A stretch of DNA of 24,349 bases from positions 1 through 24,349 of the forward strand of contig CAYSBR010000049.1 in the NCBI GenBank assembly GCA_964429385.1. The letters are read 5' to 3'. Both the position numbers and the translations under genes were made by a program. This stretch comes from UBA2377 sp964429385. Lineage in GTDB: Bacteria; Verrucomicrobiota; Verrucomicrobiia; Opitutales; Opitutaceae. Position 1 is the stretch's first letter. Each line of letters opens with the position of its first letter. The notes beneath the pieces were generated by a model. That model saw only the letters and a list, made by a program, of their open reading frames with translations, did no database searches and had not been told where the DNA came from. Positions 9,842-19,500 of the stretch are shown here, piece by piece.

Positions 9842-9987
9842 CCTGTATATTTTTAGTAGTGGGGTAAAAGAAAATGTGTTGTGATTGTGAAAGCCTGTGA
9901 TGTGACCGCAGTTCCTCTGATTTGCTTAAGGAATCGTTCATCTGTTCATTTTGCGTCTATTTACCGGTCTCTTGTACCAACCTTAAA

Positions 9988-10169
9988 CGCAGACCATTAC
10001 TTTACCAGGTGAGAGCAGCCTAAATATACGTAAAAATTACCCTGTAGGTTATTTTCTATTTGCTAAGTTACAAAAAAGAAAATAATAATATTACAAAAAA
10101 ATAGAATTGTTAAATCATTCCCTCGCAGCCTGACTCGGTAGAAGCCCGGAAAACCGGCGCAGACCATTA
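9988..10169. repeat. 12-bp direct repeat CGCAGACCATTA, two copies 170 bp apart
   Basis: CGCAGACCATTA occurs exactly at 9988-9999 and at 10158-10169. Nothing of comparable length was noticed repeated elsewhere in this gap. The copies could be regulator half-sites or the ends of an excised or inserted segment; the sequence does not decide between them. Confidence 0.45.
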
Positions 10170-10180
10170 ATGATCATTAA
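10167..10180. promoter_or_regulatory. 14-bp perfect palindrome, candidate operator
   Basis: TTAATGATCATTAA reads the same on both strands and overlaps the right end of the second CGCAGACCATTA copy. A perfect AT-rich dyad in a divergent intergenic region is typical of a dimeric regulator site, but no partner regulator can be named. Confidence 0.35.
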
Positions 10181-10455
10181 GAGACGTATTAAAAAGTTAT
10201 GGCGGGCTTCCTTTGAAGGGTGCTCCGTTGCGGAAAAATATGGCCGGTTTTTAGCTGATCTTTCGGTTACGTATCTTCGACAAATCACGCCTCACTACCC
10301 ACCGGGCATCCGCCCTTTTGTACGGATACCGCTTCAGGGGATGGGTTACGGAAATGTTCCCCTGCAATCTCAGGGTGTGACGCTGATTTTCGGGATCAAT
10401 AAGTAGTAATGTGTATCATCCGGGATATTTTGGGCTGCGGTGTCCTGCCATTGCA

Positions 10456-10488
10456 TTTCGGAAAACTAACAAATGTTTTGTAATTTTG
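10456..10488 (+). promoter_or_regulatory. Bacteroidota-type promoter of the hybrid two-component regulator
   Basis: TAATTTTG at 10481-10488 matches the -7 consensus TAnnTTTG exactly. TTTC at 10456-10459 is a one-mismatch -33 element (consensus TTTG) with 21 bases between. The ATG at 10536 lies 47 bases beyond the -7 box. The surrounding 34 bp (10470-10503) recur near 21632 with four mismatches, which supports functional or recent common origin. Confidence 0.6.
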
Positions 10489-10535
10489 AATAACTGCTGA
10501 CCACATGATACAAGTAGTTACTTCAATCCCTGACG

Positions 10536-13500
10536 ATGATGAGAACTGTAATACTATTAAACACACTAATATTACTCGTTTTAGTAGAGGGCCGGTCCCA
10601 GAGTTCGGCATCTTACAGCCTCACTGTCCGGGATGGCCTCGTGGATAATTCGATATACACGATTGCCCGGGACCAGCGGGGTTTTATGTGGTTCGGCTCC
10701 TGGAAGGGGCTTTGCCGGTACGACACCCGGGTTTTTAAAATCTATAAAAACGACCCCGGCAATCCACGCAGCCTCTCTTCCGACTTTATTAAATCCTCAT
10801 TTGTTGACTCGAAGGGTTCACTATGGGTAGGAACCAATCTCGGACTTAACCGCTACAACCCGGCAACGGATTCATTTGACCGGTTTTTCAAAGACCCTGC
10901 CAATGAAAACAGCCTGAGTGACAATACCATTTTGTCCTTCCTGGAAGATAGTCATGGCCACCTGTGGGTGGGTACCGGAAATGGACTTAGCCGCATCAAA
11001 ACCAGCAATGGAAAACTGGCAATCCAACGATTTCTGTATTCGGACAATTCCTCCCAAGGGAAGGAAATCACCTCCATTTACCAAGATCCCGACGGGATAC
11101 TATGGACGGTTGCCTCTAACGAGCTGGTGCGTATTGACCTGCGTAAAGGGAAGCCTGATTATGAGACCGTCCCGTTTACAGGCGCTTCCGGAAAAAGAGA
11201 AACCGGCGCTGTCATGGCTCTTCACGGAGATAAAAAAGGCCATATGTGGATTGGGACAGCCACCAAAGGACTGATCAGGTTTGACAGAAAAAACAGACGA
11301 TTTCATTCCGTAAGAAGCTTGTCTGCGGTAGAAGGTGCGGGTTTCCTGAAAGTAGATCAGATTGCTTCTTCAAAAAATGGTAAGCTTTGGTTAAGAACCA
11401 ACCGCGGAGCCTTGTGCTTTGACCTTTCGAAAGACACCCTTGAGGCTTCTTCGCCGGGCTTACCCGGAAAGGGTATGTTTCCGGAGCGCGAAATCCTTAC
11501 TCTGTATTTAGATGCCCGTGATAACGCGTGGCTGGGGACTTATGCCGATGGTGTAAAATATATCTCCAAAGATTCGGATGCTTTTGTACCCCTTACTGTC
11601 CAAAACAGGGAGTATGCCTTTCAGCAGGTGCTGCAGGATCCCGGCGGGAAGCTTTGGTTTCAATCTTACGGCAATGACAGGTCCGGAAACAGGCAGAGTA
11701 CCTGGTTTCAGCTGGACAAAAGACATGGTCAGCCGGGTTCCGGCCAGATCGTTGGAGGAAACTGCTCCCGTTCCTATTTCGACAGCCGCGGAATGTTGTG
11801 GCTGGGCCTGTTTGGCAATGTAATGGTCCGGTACAGGGTGGTGTCCGGGAAACTGGTGGAGTCAGCGCGTTACAGCCTTCCCCATATCAGGACTAATGTA
11901 CAAGACTGGATAACCGCTATTACTGAAGATACAAACGGCCTGATCGTGGGTACGGCCCATAACGGTCTTTACGTCTTTGACAGCAAAGCAGAGCGCTTTG
12001 AACCCTATCGCTTTGACACAAAAGAAGGGCAAAAACATATCACTTCCCTGTTAAAAGACTCCCGGCATAATCTTTGGATCGGGACCAGTTTCGGAGTTAC
12101 TATGATTGCACCGAATAAAGGCAAAACGATGTTCTTTAAAACGGCTGATTCCGTTCAGGAATCAGCGAGCAGCCGCACAGTAAACAGCATTCTGGAAGAT
12201 AATACGGGCCGTATCTGGATGATATTGTCCAATGACGGTCTTTATTCGTTCGATCCCTCGATCAAAAGATTTGTCTCCCAAAGTCAGTCCATGGATATCC
12301 GGGGGCATAATATCACCAATCTTCAGCATGACAACCTTGGCCATCTCTGGCTGAGCAATGAGCTTGGATTGGTAGAGTACAATATCGTGAAGGGTACGAC
12401 CCGTCAGTTTTTTTATCGTGAAGGAATACCCGGTTCAAGGATGATGTCGAACAGCGCCGTAAAAACGAAAGACGGGGCATTGTTTTTCACTACCAACAGC
12501 GGAGGATTCTATTTTTATCCAGACAAAATACCGTCTAATCATCAGCCGCCGCCGGTGGTATTTACGGATCTCCGATTGTTCAATAAACCTGTTCTGACAA
12601 ACGATCATACCGGAATCCTGACGACCAGCCTTCCGGAAACCCGTAAAATTTCTTTCCGCCACCACCAGTCCATTTTTTCCATTGATTTCGCCGTACTCAA
12701 TTTTACCAACCCCGAAAAAAACCAATACGCTTTTAAACTGGAAGGCCTGGAAAAGGAATGGAACTACGTTAAGAATCCCACAGCAACTTATACCAATTTG
12801 CCGGCAGGCAATTACACACTTCTGATCAAAGGTGCCAATAATGACGGCGTTTGGAATACCGCCGGCGCACGCCTCGAAATAACTGTATTACCGCCCTGGT
12901 GGAATACCTGGTTTGCCTGGATTTTCTATATCCTGCTGGCCGGGACTCTGTTATATTACCTGGGTAGGTTTTTCTGGTTAAAAAGTACGGTGGAGCGGGA
13001 GAAGCATCTGCAAGATGTAAAACTGAATTTTTTCACCAACATCTCTCATGAGATACGGACACGGCTGATGCTGATCAGCGGGCCGGTTGACCAGCTAATC
13101 CGCTCGCAAAAAATAGGGGGCGAGGAGCTAAAGTTACTGGGTTTTGTCAACGACAGTTCAGATAACCTCTTAACGCTCGTTAACGAGTTGATGGATTTCC
13201 GCAAGATGGAGAGCGGCCTGACGAAGTTTGTGATCGGGGAGTTTGATGTGGTCGTCTTTGTAAAAAACATAATTGCTGCTTTTGAGCATCTTGCGCATTC
13301 CAAAGATATCCGGACCGAATATACCTGTCCCGGCCAACCTGTCATGCTTTGGTTTGATCCTGAGCAATTTCAGAAAGTTATTTATAATCTGTTGTCGAAT
13401 GCCTATAAGTTTACTCATGCAGGAGGGCGGGTTAGCGTTTGGGTAAAGGAAAATGAAGGCCATGTTGAAATACGGATAGCCGATAATGGAATAGGTATAG

Positions 13501-14570
13501 CCCCGGAACACCTGGAGAAGCTGTTTGATAACTATTTTCAGGTTTCCGAGGCAAAAGGGCAAAGTACAGGATATGGAGTAGGCCTGGCTTTGGCAAAAGG
13601 AATTGTGGAAAAACTGAAGGGTAGACTGGAGGTAACGAGTCAGCTTGCCAGACCGGGTGTCAGCGGGCAGACGATTTTTGTAGTAAAATTATCCAAAGGA
13701 AAGGAACACTTTGATAAAGAACAGGTGTCTTATCAAACACCTGATTCCCCTGCTGATTTGGTAGTACAAACTACACTGGCTGTTTTTGAGAATGAACCTT
13801 CCGGTGAAGATAAACGGCACTCCGTGCTGCTTGTGGAAGATAACGATGATCTGCGGGCATTGGTAAGTGAAGCGCTCGGATGGAAATATGACATCATCCA
13901 GGCCGCCGGTGGCGAAGAAGGCTGGCAGATTATCGCAGAACAGCTCCCCGATCTGGTCGTCAGTGATGTAATGATGTCAGGGATGGACGGTTTAGAGCTT
14001 TGCGCAAGGATAAAATCAGATCTTCGTACCAGCCATATTCCGGTCATTCTGCTTACCGCAAAAACGGCACTTCCCCATCAGCTGCAGGGCCTGGAGTCAG
14101 GTGCCGAGGCGTATCTGAACAAACCCCTGAGTATGAAGGTTCTTGAACTGAACATCGCCAGTTTACTCCGTTCGCGAAAAGCGATGCAGGTCAGATACAG
14201 CAGGCATATTTCTCTACGGGACGCTGTTATTGATACGGGGAGCAGTAAAGAAGACGAATTCCTGAATCTAATTACCCGCTTTGTTGAAGATAACATCGCA
14301 AGTAAGGAAATAGGCGTTCCGGAGCTATGTCGGCATGTGGGCATGAGCAAATCCGTGCTATATAAAAAACTGAGGGCACTGACCAACCTGACCATCAATG
14401 ATTTTATCAAGTTGGTACGCTTTAAAGTAGCTGCCAGGTTGCTGAAAAACAATCGCCTGCCTGTACAGGAAGTAGCTTTATCCGTCGGTTATGAAGACCG
14501 GAAGTATTTCAGCAGGGAGTTTAAGAAGCATTTCGGAAAAACACCCAGTGAGTATATTGCCGGCAGCTGA
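10536..14570 (+). CDS. Hybrid two-component system sensor kinase/AraC-type response regulator (HTCS)
   Basis: A 1344-residue one-protein signalling system, a usual length for the family. An N-terminal signal/anchor (MMRTVILLNTLILLVLVEG) precedes about 14 regulator-propeller repeats (xxxDxxGxLWxGTxxGL type, residues 25-700), which form two seven-bladed periplasmic propellers. A Y_Y_Y domain (about 725-788) and a membrane helix (about 790-815) follow. The cytoplasmic part has a HisKA H-box with H838, an HATPase domain (N951 box, DNGIGI at 983, GYGVGLAL at 1012), a receiver (about 1094-1210; phospho-acceptor D1144 in VVSDVMM) and an AraC HTH (about 1240-1344). Known relatives bind oligosaccharides from glycan breakdown and activate adjacent susCD genes, so the convergent SusCD/GH27 cluster is the expected target. 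The H-box reads HEIRTRLMLI, with Arg in place of the conserved Pro. Confidence 0.95.
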   Translation: MMRTVILLNTLILLVLVEGRSQSSASYSLTVRDGLVDNSIYTIARDQRGFMWFGSWKGLCRYDTRVFKIYKNDPGNPRSLSSDFIKSSFVDSKGSLWVGTNLGLNRYNPATDSFDRFFKDPANENSLSDNTILSFLEDSHGHLWVGTGNGLSRIKTSNGKLAIQRFLYSDNSSQGKEITSIYQDPDGILWTVASNELVRIDLRKGKPDYETVPFTGASGKRETGAVMALHGDKKGHMWIGTATKGLIRFDRKNRRFHSVRSLSAVEGAGFLKVDQIASSKNGKLWLRTNRGALCFDLSKDTLEASSPGLPGKGMFPEREILTLYLDARDNAWLGTYADGVKYISKDSDAFVPLTVQNREYAFQQVLQDPGGKLWFQSYGNDRSGNRQSTWFQLDKRHGQPGSGQIVGGNCSRSYFDSRGMLWLGLFGNVMVRYRVVSGKLVESARYSLPHIRTNVQDWITAITEDTNGLIVGTAHNGLYVFDSKAERFEPYRFDTKEGQKHITSLLKDSRHNLWIGTSFGVTMIAPNKGKTMFFKTADSVQESASSRTVNSILEDNTGRIWMILSNDGLYSFDPSIKRFVSQSQSMDIRGHNITNLQHDNLGHLWLSNELGLVEYNIVKGTTRQFFYREGIPGSRMMSNSAVKTKDGALFFTTNSGGFYFYPDKIPSNHQPPPVVFTDLRLFNKPVLTNDHTGILTTSLPETRKISFRHHQSIFSIDFAVLNFTNPEKNQYAFKLEGLEKEWNYVKNPTATYTNLPAGNYTLLIKGANNDGVWNTAGARLEITVLPPWWNTWFAWIFYILLAGTLLYYLGRFFWLKSTVEREKHLQDVKLNFFTNISHEIRTRLMLISGPVDQLIRSQKIGGEELKLLGFVNDSSDNLLTLVNELMDFRKMESGLTKFVIGEFDVVVFVKNIIAAFEHLAHSKDIRTEYTCPGQPVMLWFDPEQFQKVIYNLLSNAYKFTHAGGRVSVWVKENEGHVEIRIADNGIGIAPEHLEKLFDNYFQVSEAKGQSTGYGVGLALAKGIVEKLKGRLEVTSQLARPGVSGQTIFVVKLSKGKEHFDKEQVSYQTPDSPADLVVQTTLAVFENEPSGEDKRHSVLLVEDNDDLRALVSEALGWKYDIIQAAGGEEGWQIIAEQLPDLVVSDVMMSGMDGLELCARIKSDLRTSHIPVILLTAKTALPHQLQGLESGAEAYLNKPLSMKVLELNIASLLRSRKAMQVRYSRHISLRDAVIDTGSSKEDEFLNLITRFVEDNIASKEIGVPELCRHVGMSKSVLYKKLRALTNLTINDFIKLVRFKVAARLLKNNRLPVQEVALSVGYEDRKYFSREFKKHFGKTPSEYIAGS

Positions 14571-14591
14571 TAAGCCATAAAATATGACGAT

Positions 14592-14644
14592 CGGCTGAAC
14601 ACTTCTGAACGGAACCCGAAAGGGGATTGTCAGAGTGTTCGCCG
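14592..14644. terminator. Structured inverted repeat between convergent genes, candidate bidirectional terminator
   Basis: CGGCTGAACACTTCTGA (14592-14608) pairs with TCAGAGTGTTCGCCG (14630-14644) in a 15-bp stem with two bulged T residues. Inside is a small CCC-GAAA-GGG tetraloop hairpin. It sits between the stop of the hybrid regulator (14570) and that of SusD (14678), where both transcripts must end. There is no T-run on either side, so it is not a classical intrinsic terminator and could instead stabilise 3' ends. Confidence 0.45.
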
Positions 14645-14677
14645 AAAGTCAGGAGTGCGGAGTTGCATGCTTATCAT

Positions 14678-16546
14678 TTACCAGCCCGGATTTTGAACCA
14701 GCTTGTTATTGATAGAGATCTCCTGGATTGGGATAGGATACAGATAATAATGTACGGGCCATTCGGCTTTGGGAACCGGCTCGTAGGAAATGTATCCTTC
14801 GCTGCCGCCTCCCCGGATCGGAATAGGAGTATTCACAGGGATGTCGTCCACGCCCTTTTTAATATATCGCCCCAGCTTCACTTTTGTGGCATATTCCATT
14901 TTTTTCCATCTTCTCAGGTCATCAAATCTGAATCCTTCACCCATTAATTCTACATTTCTTTCTCTGCGAATCTCCCACAAAACAGCCGGCACTGCCACGT
15001 CCCGGGTAGGGTCGACGGGGATACTGGCAATACTTAATGGGGCTACTTTCCCGCGGGCCCTGGTTTTGTTGACGGTCTGGTCAGCAATGGCCTGGTTAAA
15101 CTGTCCCAGTTCGTACATTCCTTCCGCGTAGTTCACCAGAACTTCCCCCATTCTGAAAATCGGCGCATCGGAATACTTACCAATAGCGGAGCTGATATTA
15201 TTCGCATATTTATAGAAGCGGTAACCGGTAAACGTATTTTGATAGTTCGTTCCCTGTCCGTACAGCGAGACTTCATAAAAATTGGGCTCTATCCCGATGA
15301 TAAGCTGGTTGCCGGGCAAGCCAATGGTTTTGGTAGGCAGTGTTTTACCGAAAGGGACCGCAATACGATCCATAAAGGCAAAATAAGACGTGTCTCTGGG
15401 GTTCCCTGTATAGGTAAATGTCCTGGCGCTGTTGCCATCGCCTATGACCACCTTGTAAGGGGGAGGCACGGTATAGTACAGGCGAAGATCCCTGTTTCTG
15501 AACTCGTCGTAGGGGTTCTTATCCCCCTGAAACAGGGGGCTGGTGTACCTGGTCTGCCCGTCAGTGCATAAGTACTGATCCACCGCTGCTTTGGTCAGAT
15601 CCAGAAATCCGCCACGGCTCATCTGATCCCCTGTAAGCCCCTGGCCAACGTCAGTAGTGCCGTTTCCGCCATAGGCTTTAAACATCACAATGCCCGGATT
15701 ATCTGTCAGATCATCGCTGTTAAAATCCGCATCATAATTGGAACCCAGAACAGGGTACAATTCCATGAGCTTTTCAGAGGCGTCGACACTTGCCTGCAAA
15801 TAGGTTTCGGCATCTGCCAGGCCGTGATACTTTCTCCAGGTTCCTTCCCTTAGTCCAAACCTGGAAATAAGCGCTAATGCGGCATCCGGAGTAACTGCAT
15901 TGCTTCCCTTGACATAGGCTCCGCTGCTTTTGGGCCTGAGATTGGCCACCGCGTAATTGAGATCGTCCAAAATATTTTTGGCGACCGTCTGACGGGGCGT
16001 ACGGGGGATAAACAAACTTTCTGTGTCGCTGTCTGTCAGAAGCTTTTCCACATAGGGAACATCTCCGTACAAATTGATCAGGTTAGCATAGTTATACGCC
16101 CTGAAAAAATAGCATACTCCGCGCCAGTGCCTCTTACCTTCTTCAGACAGGGGAGACTGATCAATGTTTGCCAGCATAACGTTAACGGACCGGAGTCTTG
16201 AATACGTACTGTTATAGAAACCGTCACTTACGGGAGCGGTCATCAATTGAGCCAGCCACCTCGACTGTGAATCGAAAAAAGCGACCGAAAGCATATCACT
16301 GTTCACATCAGTATCAAGCCTGTAGGGTGTGGTGCCGGCATTTCCTCCCTGGGTTACGCCGGTATTTCCATACGCAGTGAATACATCGTAAAACTGCCAG
16401 GCAAAGCTTTGGAAACCAAACTCATTTACAAAAGTAGTGGGAACACTCAACTTGTCGAGCGGCACCTGCTCTAACTCGCGGCAGCTGTAAAACAAGCCGC
16501 TTCCCAATAGAATTGCAGGAATAATACATTTGAATATATGTTTCAT
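14678..16546 (-). CDS. SusD/RagB-family outer-membrane glycan-binding lipoprotein
   Basis: A 622-residue protein with a lipoprotein signal: hydrophobic PAILLGSGLFYSC with the lipid-acceptor Cys22, then RELEQVPLDKLS as in many SusD proteins. Residues about 30-250 fit the SusD-like N-terminal TPR domain. Near 526-550 the C-terminal hallmark RRERNVELMGEGFRFDDL is followed by RRWKKM, and the chain ends in KLVQNPGW. SusD proteins sit on the cell surface as a lid on the SusC channel and capture oligosaccharides. The gene starts 12 bases after the SusC stop, so the two are translated from one message. The likely ligand, from the GH27 neighbour, contains alpha-galactose, but the sequence alone does not show the glycan. 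Confidence 0.95.
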   Translation of the reverse strand: MKHIFKCIIPAILLGSGLFYSCRELEQVPLDKLSVPTTFVNEFGFQSFAWQFYDVFTAYGNTGVTQGGNAGTTPYRLDTDVNSDMLSVAFFDSQSRWLAQLMTAPVSDGFYNSTYSRLRSVNVMLANIDQSPLSEEGKRHWRGVCYFFRAYNYANLINLYGDVPYVEKLLTDSDTESLFIPRTPRQTVAKNILDDLNYAVANLRPKSSGAYVKGSNAVTPDAALALISRFGLREGTWRKYHGLADAETYLQASVDASEKLMELYPVLGSNYDADFNSDDLTDNPGIVMFKAYGGNGTTDVGQGLTGDQMSRGGFLDLTKAAVDQYLCTDGQTRYTSPLFQGDKNPYDEFRNRDLRLYYTVPPPYKVVIGDGNSARTFTYTGNPRDTSYFAFMDRIAVPFGKTLPTKTIGLPGNQLIIGIEPNFYEVSLYGQGTNYQNTFTGYRFYKYANNISSAIGKYSDAPIFRMGEVLVNYAEGMYELGQFNQAIADQTVNKTRARGKVAPLSIASIPVDPTRDVAVPAVLWEIRRERNVELMGEGFRFDDLRRWKKMEYATKVKLGRYIKKGVDDIPVNTPIPIRGGGSEGYISYEPVPKAEWPVHYYLYPIPIQEISINNKLVQNPGW

Positions 16547-16558
16547 TTTGGTATAAGA

Positions 16559-19500
16559 TTAGAAGTTGAGGTTGATTCCCACATTAAACTTTTTAAGATA
16601 GGGGTACATGGCCCCACTGCTCAGATCATTGGTTCCCGGGTCAATTCCGCTCGGAAGGCTATCTATCGTAAAGAGGTTTTCGCCGGACACAAATACACGG
16701 GCTTTTTTCAGCCCCCGCTGATGGGTCAGCCGGCCGGGCAGGGTGTAGCCCAATGCGAGGTTTTTGACCCTCAGGTACGCCCAGCTTCTCATATACCTGG
16801 TCTGTGTAAAACCTCCCAGCCAGGCGTTTCCGCCGGCCTGCGGATACACACGGGCATAGTGAGCATCTGTATTGTCAGGAGTCCAGAAGTCAGTGCTTTC
16901 TGCCAGGATATCAAAATACTGGTTTTGCCACGGACGGAAAAATGCGTTGTTGATATCCCGATCTCTCTTACCAACACCGTTTATGACAAACGAAAAATCA
17001 AAAGCCTTGTATTCCACCCCTCCGTTTACACCAAAACGGTACTGATGGCTCTCATTTCCTATGATTTTTCTGTCTCCGGGATTGGTAACGGTATAGTCGC
17101 CCCAGTTTATGACAGGATTCCCCTCGTCATCCACTGTTTTGTTTCCGTCCAGGTTAACAAACATCATATCGCCGGGATTAGAGCGGGTGCCTTCATAGTA
17201 GGGTATGCCTTTTTTCAGCGTACCGTTGGTGTTCGAGCCATTCAACGTACCCTCTGTAAAATCGGACGCCTGATACAGTCTGTCGCTGACAAACCCCCAC
17301 ACTTCACCCATGCGTTTCCCTACATATTCACTGCTGAGTGTACCTGACGGATTATCATATTTGGTTATAAATGCCTTGTCATTCGCCAGGTTGGCAGAAA
17401 TATGGTATCGGACTCCCCCTACACGATCATTCCATCCTATATTCAACTCAAAACCCTTTGATTCCAGGTTGGCGGCATTCCCTTTAGGTGCTCCGGTACC
17501 TAATATGGCGGGTAAAGGTTTCGAGTCTACGATCATGCCGGAGGTAGTTCTTTTGAAAAGATCCAGGCTCACGCTCAGCCTGTTGCGCAAGGTCGTAGCG
17601 TCAATACCGCCGCCGAGTGTTGTAACCCGTTCCCAGGTAAGACTGCTGCTGATCAGACCCGGAGTAGAAATTCCGATAAAGGGCAGGTTGGCAGCGGTAT
17701 TAAGCCAGCCCGCATTGTCGGCAGACATCGTGGGAATTGCCGGATAATAGTTATCCCTCAAAACCTGGTTTCCTATGGAGCCATACGAAATCCTCGCTTT
17801 GAGGGTATTAAACACCCGTTCAAGCGGAGCCATGAAGTTTTCGTTCATCAGGTTCCAGGCCAGAGACCCGGAAGGGAAAAAACCAAACCTGCTATCTTTG
17901 GGAAAACGTGACGACCCGTCATAGCGTGCGTTTAACTTCAGGATATACCTGCTTTGGTAGTCATATTGCAGCTGCCCGAAATAGCCGGAAACCGCATACC
18001 GGTAGTATCCGTCGCTACCGGTAACCGGCCCCGTAGCGGTACCGATGGCCGGTGCGGCAATCGATAAAAGTCCCTGCCTGGAGATGCCCGCTCTTTCATA
18101 GGTAACATACTCCTGGTTGGTTCCGGCCAGCAGGTCCAGGTGATGATCCCCCAGGTTTGCGAAAGAGTACTTTCCGAAAATATTCAATATCTGATTATTT
18201 TTCAGAGAATTGTTTTTGAAATAACCGGTATGACTCTGAGCGTTCGGGTCGCGGGGGAAATAAACCATGTACTCCGCGTGCATTCCCTCGATCAGCGAAT
18301 TATTATTCGTGCGGGTTTCAAATTCAGCGGTTCTTTCGAAAGTATACTCTCCGGTGAGGATCAGGTTTTTCACGGGCTCGAAATTTAACCTGGAAGAAAG
18401 ACGCAACTGGTCGCCATACTTAACCAGGGGGTTTTGCAGCTTCACCATGTTATTTCTGGTTTCCCGGGGCAAATACTTCATTCCGTTTTCCGTCATAACA
18501 GAATCGTACCCGGTGGGTGTCCAGCTGGGCTGGGTCACCATGGCATAAAAGGGATAACCGAATCCGTCGCCGGGCTCTGTTTTGTTGTAGTTGTTATAAA
18601 AGACGTTTGCCGAAAGGTCAAGCTTTGGATTCAGCTGCGCATTAACCGTTGTATTGGTTGTCCACTTTTTAAACATATCGTTTTTCCCAACTATTGCCCC
18701 GTCTTCATTGTCAAAACGTACCGAAGCCCGGTAGGATAGCTTGTCTGATCCGCCGGTGGCGGTAAAGTTGTGATATTGCTGTTGGCCTCCCTCAAAGTAA
18801 TCCGCAAACTGATTGTAAGTTCTGAGAGAGTAGTTGATGCCCCCCACGTTAGTGATGCCGTTAGCCGGGAACTGCGAAGGATTTGCTTCGTACTGGTCCA
18901 GCAGTGAACTGTACGTTGAAAAATCATGTCCGATCCACCATTTCTCTTGTCCAATGCTTCGCATCACGTCCACCCATTCCCTTACATTCAGCTTTTTGGG
19001 CATGGTACTCACTCTGGTAGGCGAGTAACCTGCCGAGTACTCAAAACTTGCGGGCTGGTTAAAGCCTCCTTTTTTAGTTGTAATGAGGATCACGCCGAAA
19101 GCCGCACGCGCTCCATACAAAACGGAAGACGCGGCGTCTTTCAAAACAGACACCGTTTCTATGTCATTAGGATTTAAGCCCGAAATATCATCGATAGGTA
19201 TATTATCCACCACATACAGCGGATCTCCGCCGTTCAGAGACGTGTAACCCCTGATATTAAAAGCGGGTTTGGTTCCGGGCTGACCTGATCCGATTGTTAC
19301 ACTCATACCGGGAATGGTTCCCTCCAAAGCGGCCCCCAGATTACTTACAGGCCTGTCCCGTAAAATGTTATCCATTTTTACGGTACTGATTGCGTCGGAT
19401 ATTTTGGCTTTACTTTGGGTACCGTAGCCCACTACCACCACTTCTCCCAACAATTTCAGATCCTCTTCAAGAATAATCTCGATTTCTGAACGGTTATTAA

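Larger units (their letters stand above)
9842..10535. other. 694-bp intergenic region between divergent Tc locus and hybrid regulator
   Basis: It holds the 5' leaders of both divergent units. It is AT-rich around 10025-10110 and contains a 12-bp direct repeat, a 14-bp perfect palindrome and a good promoter for the plus-strand regulator. A 78-codon open frame at 10170-10406 has no recognisable features and I do not call it a gene. For the minus-strand Tc gene I see no convincing TAnnTTTG promoter. Confidence 0.6.

Noticed and set aside
10170..10406. 78-codon open frame in the Tc/regulator gap
   Set aside because: No recognisable family or signal; the start lies in a palindrome. It might be a small unknown gene, but nothing supports it.
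16538..17347. 269-codon plus-strand open frame antisense to SusC
   Set aside because: It lies wholly opposite the well-supported SusC 3' end, has no family features and its composition is that of a complementary-strand shadow.
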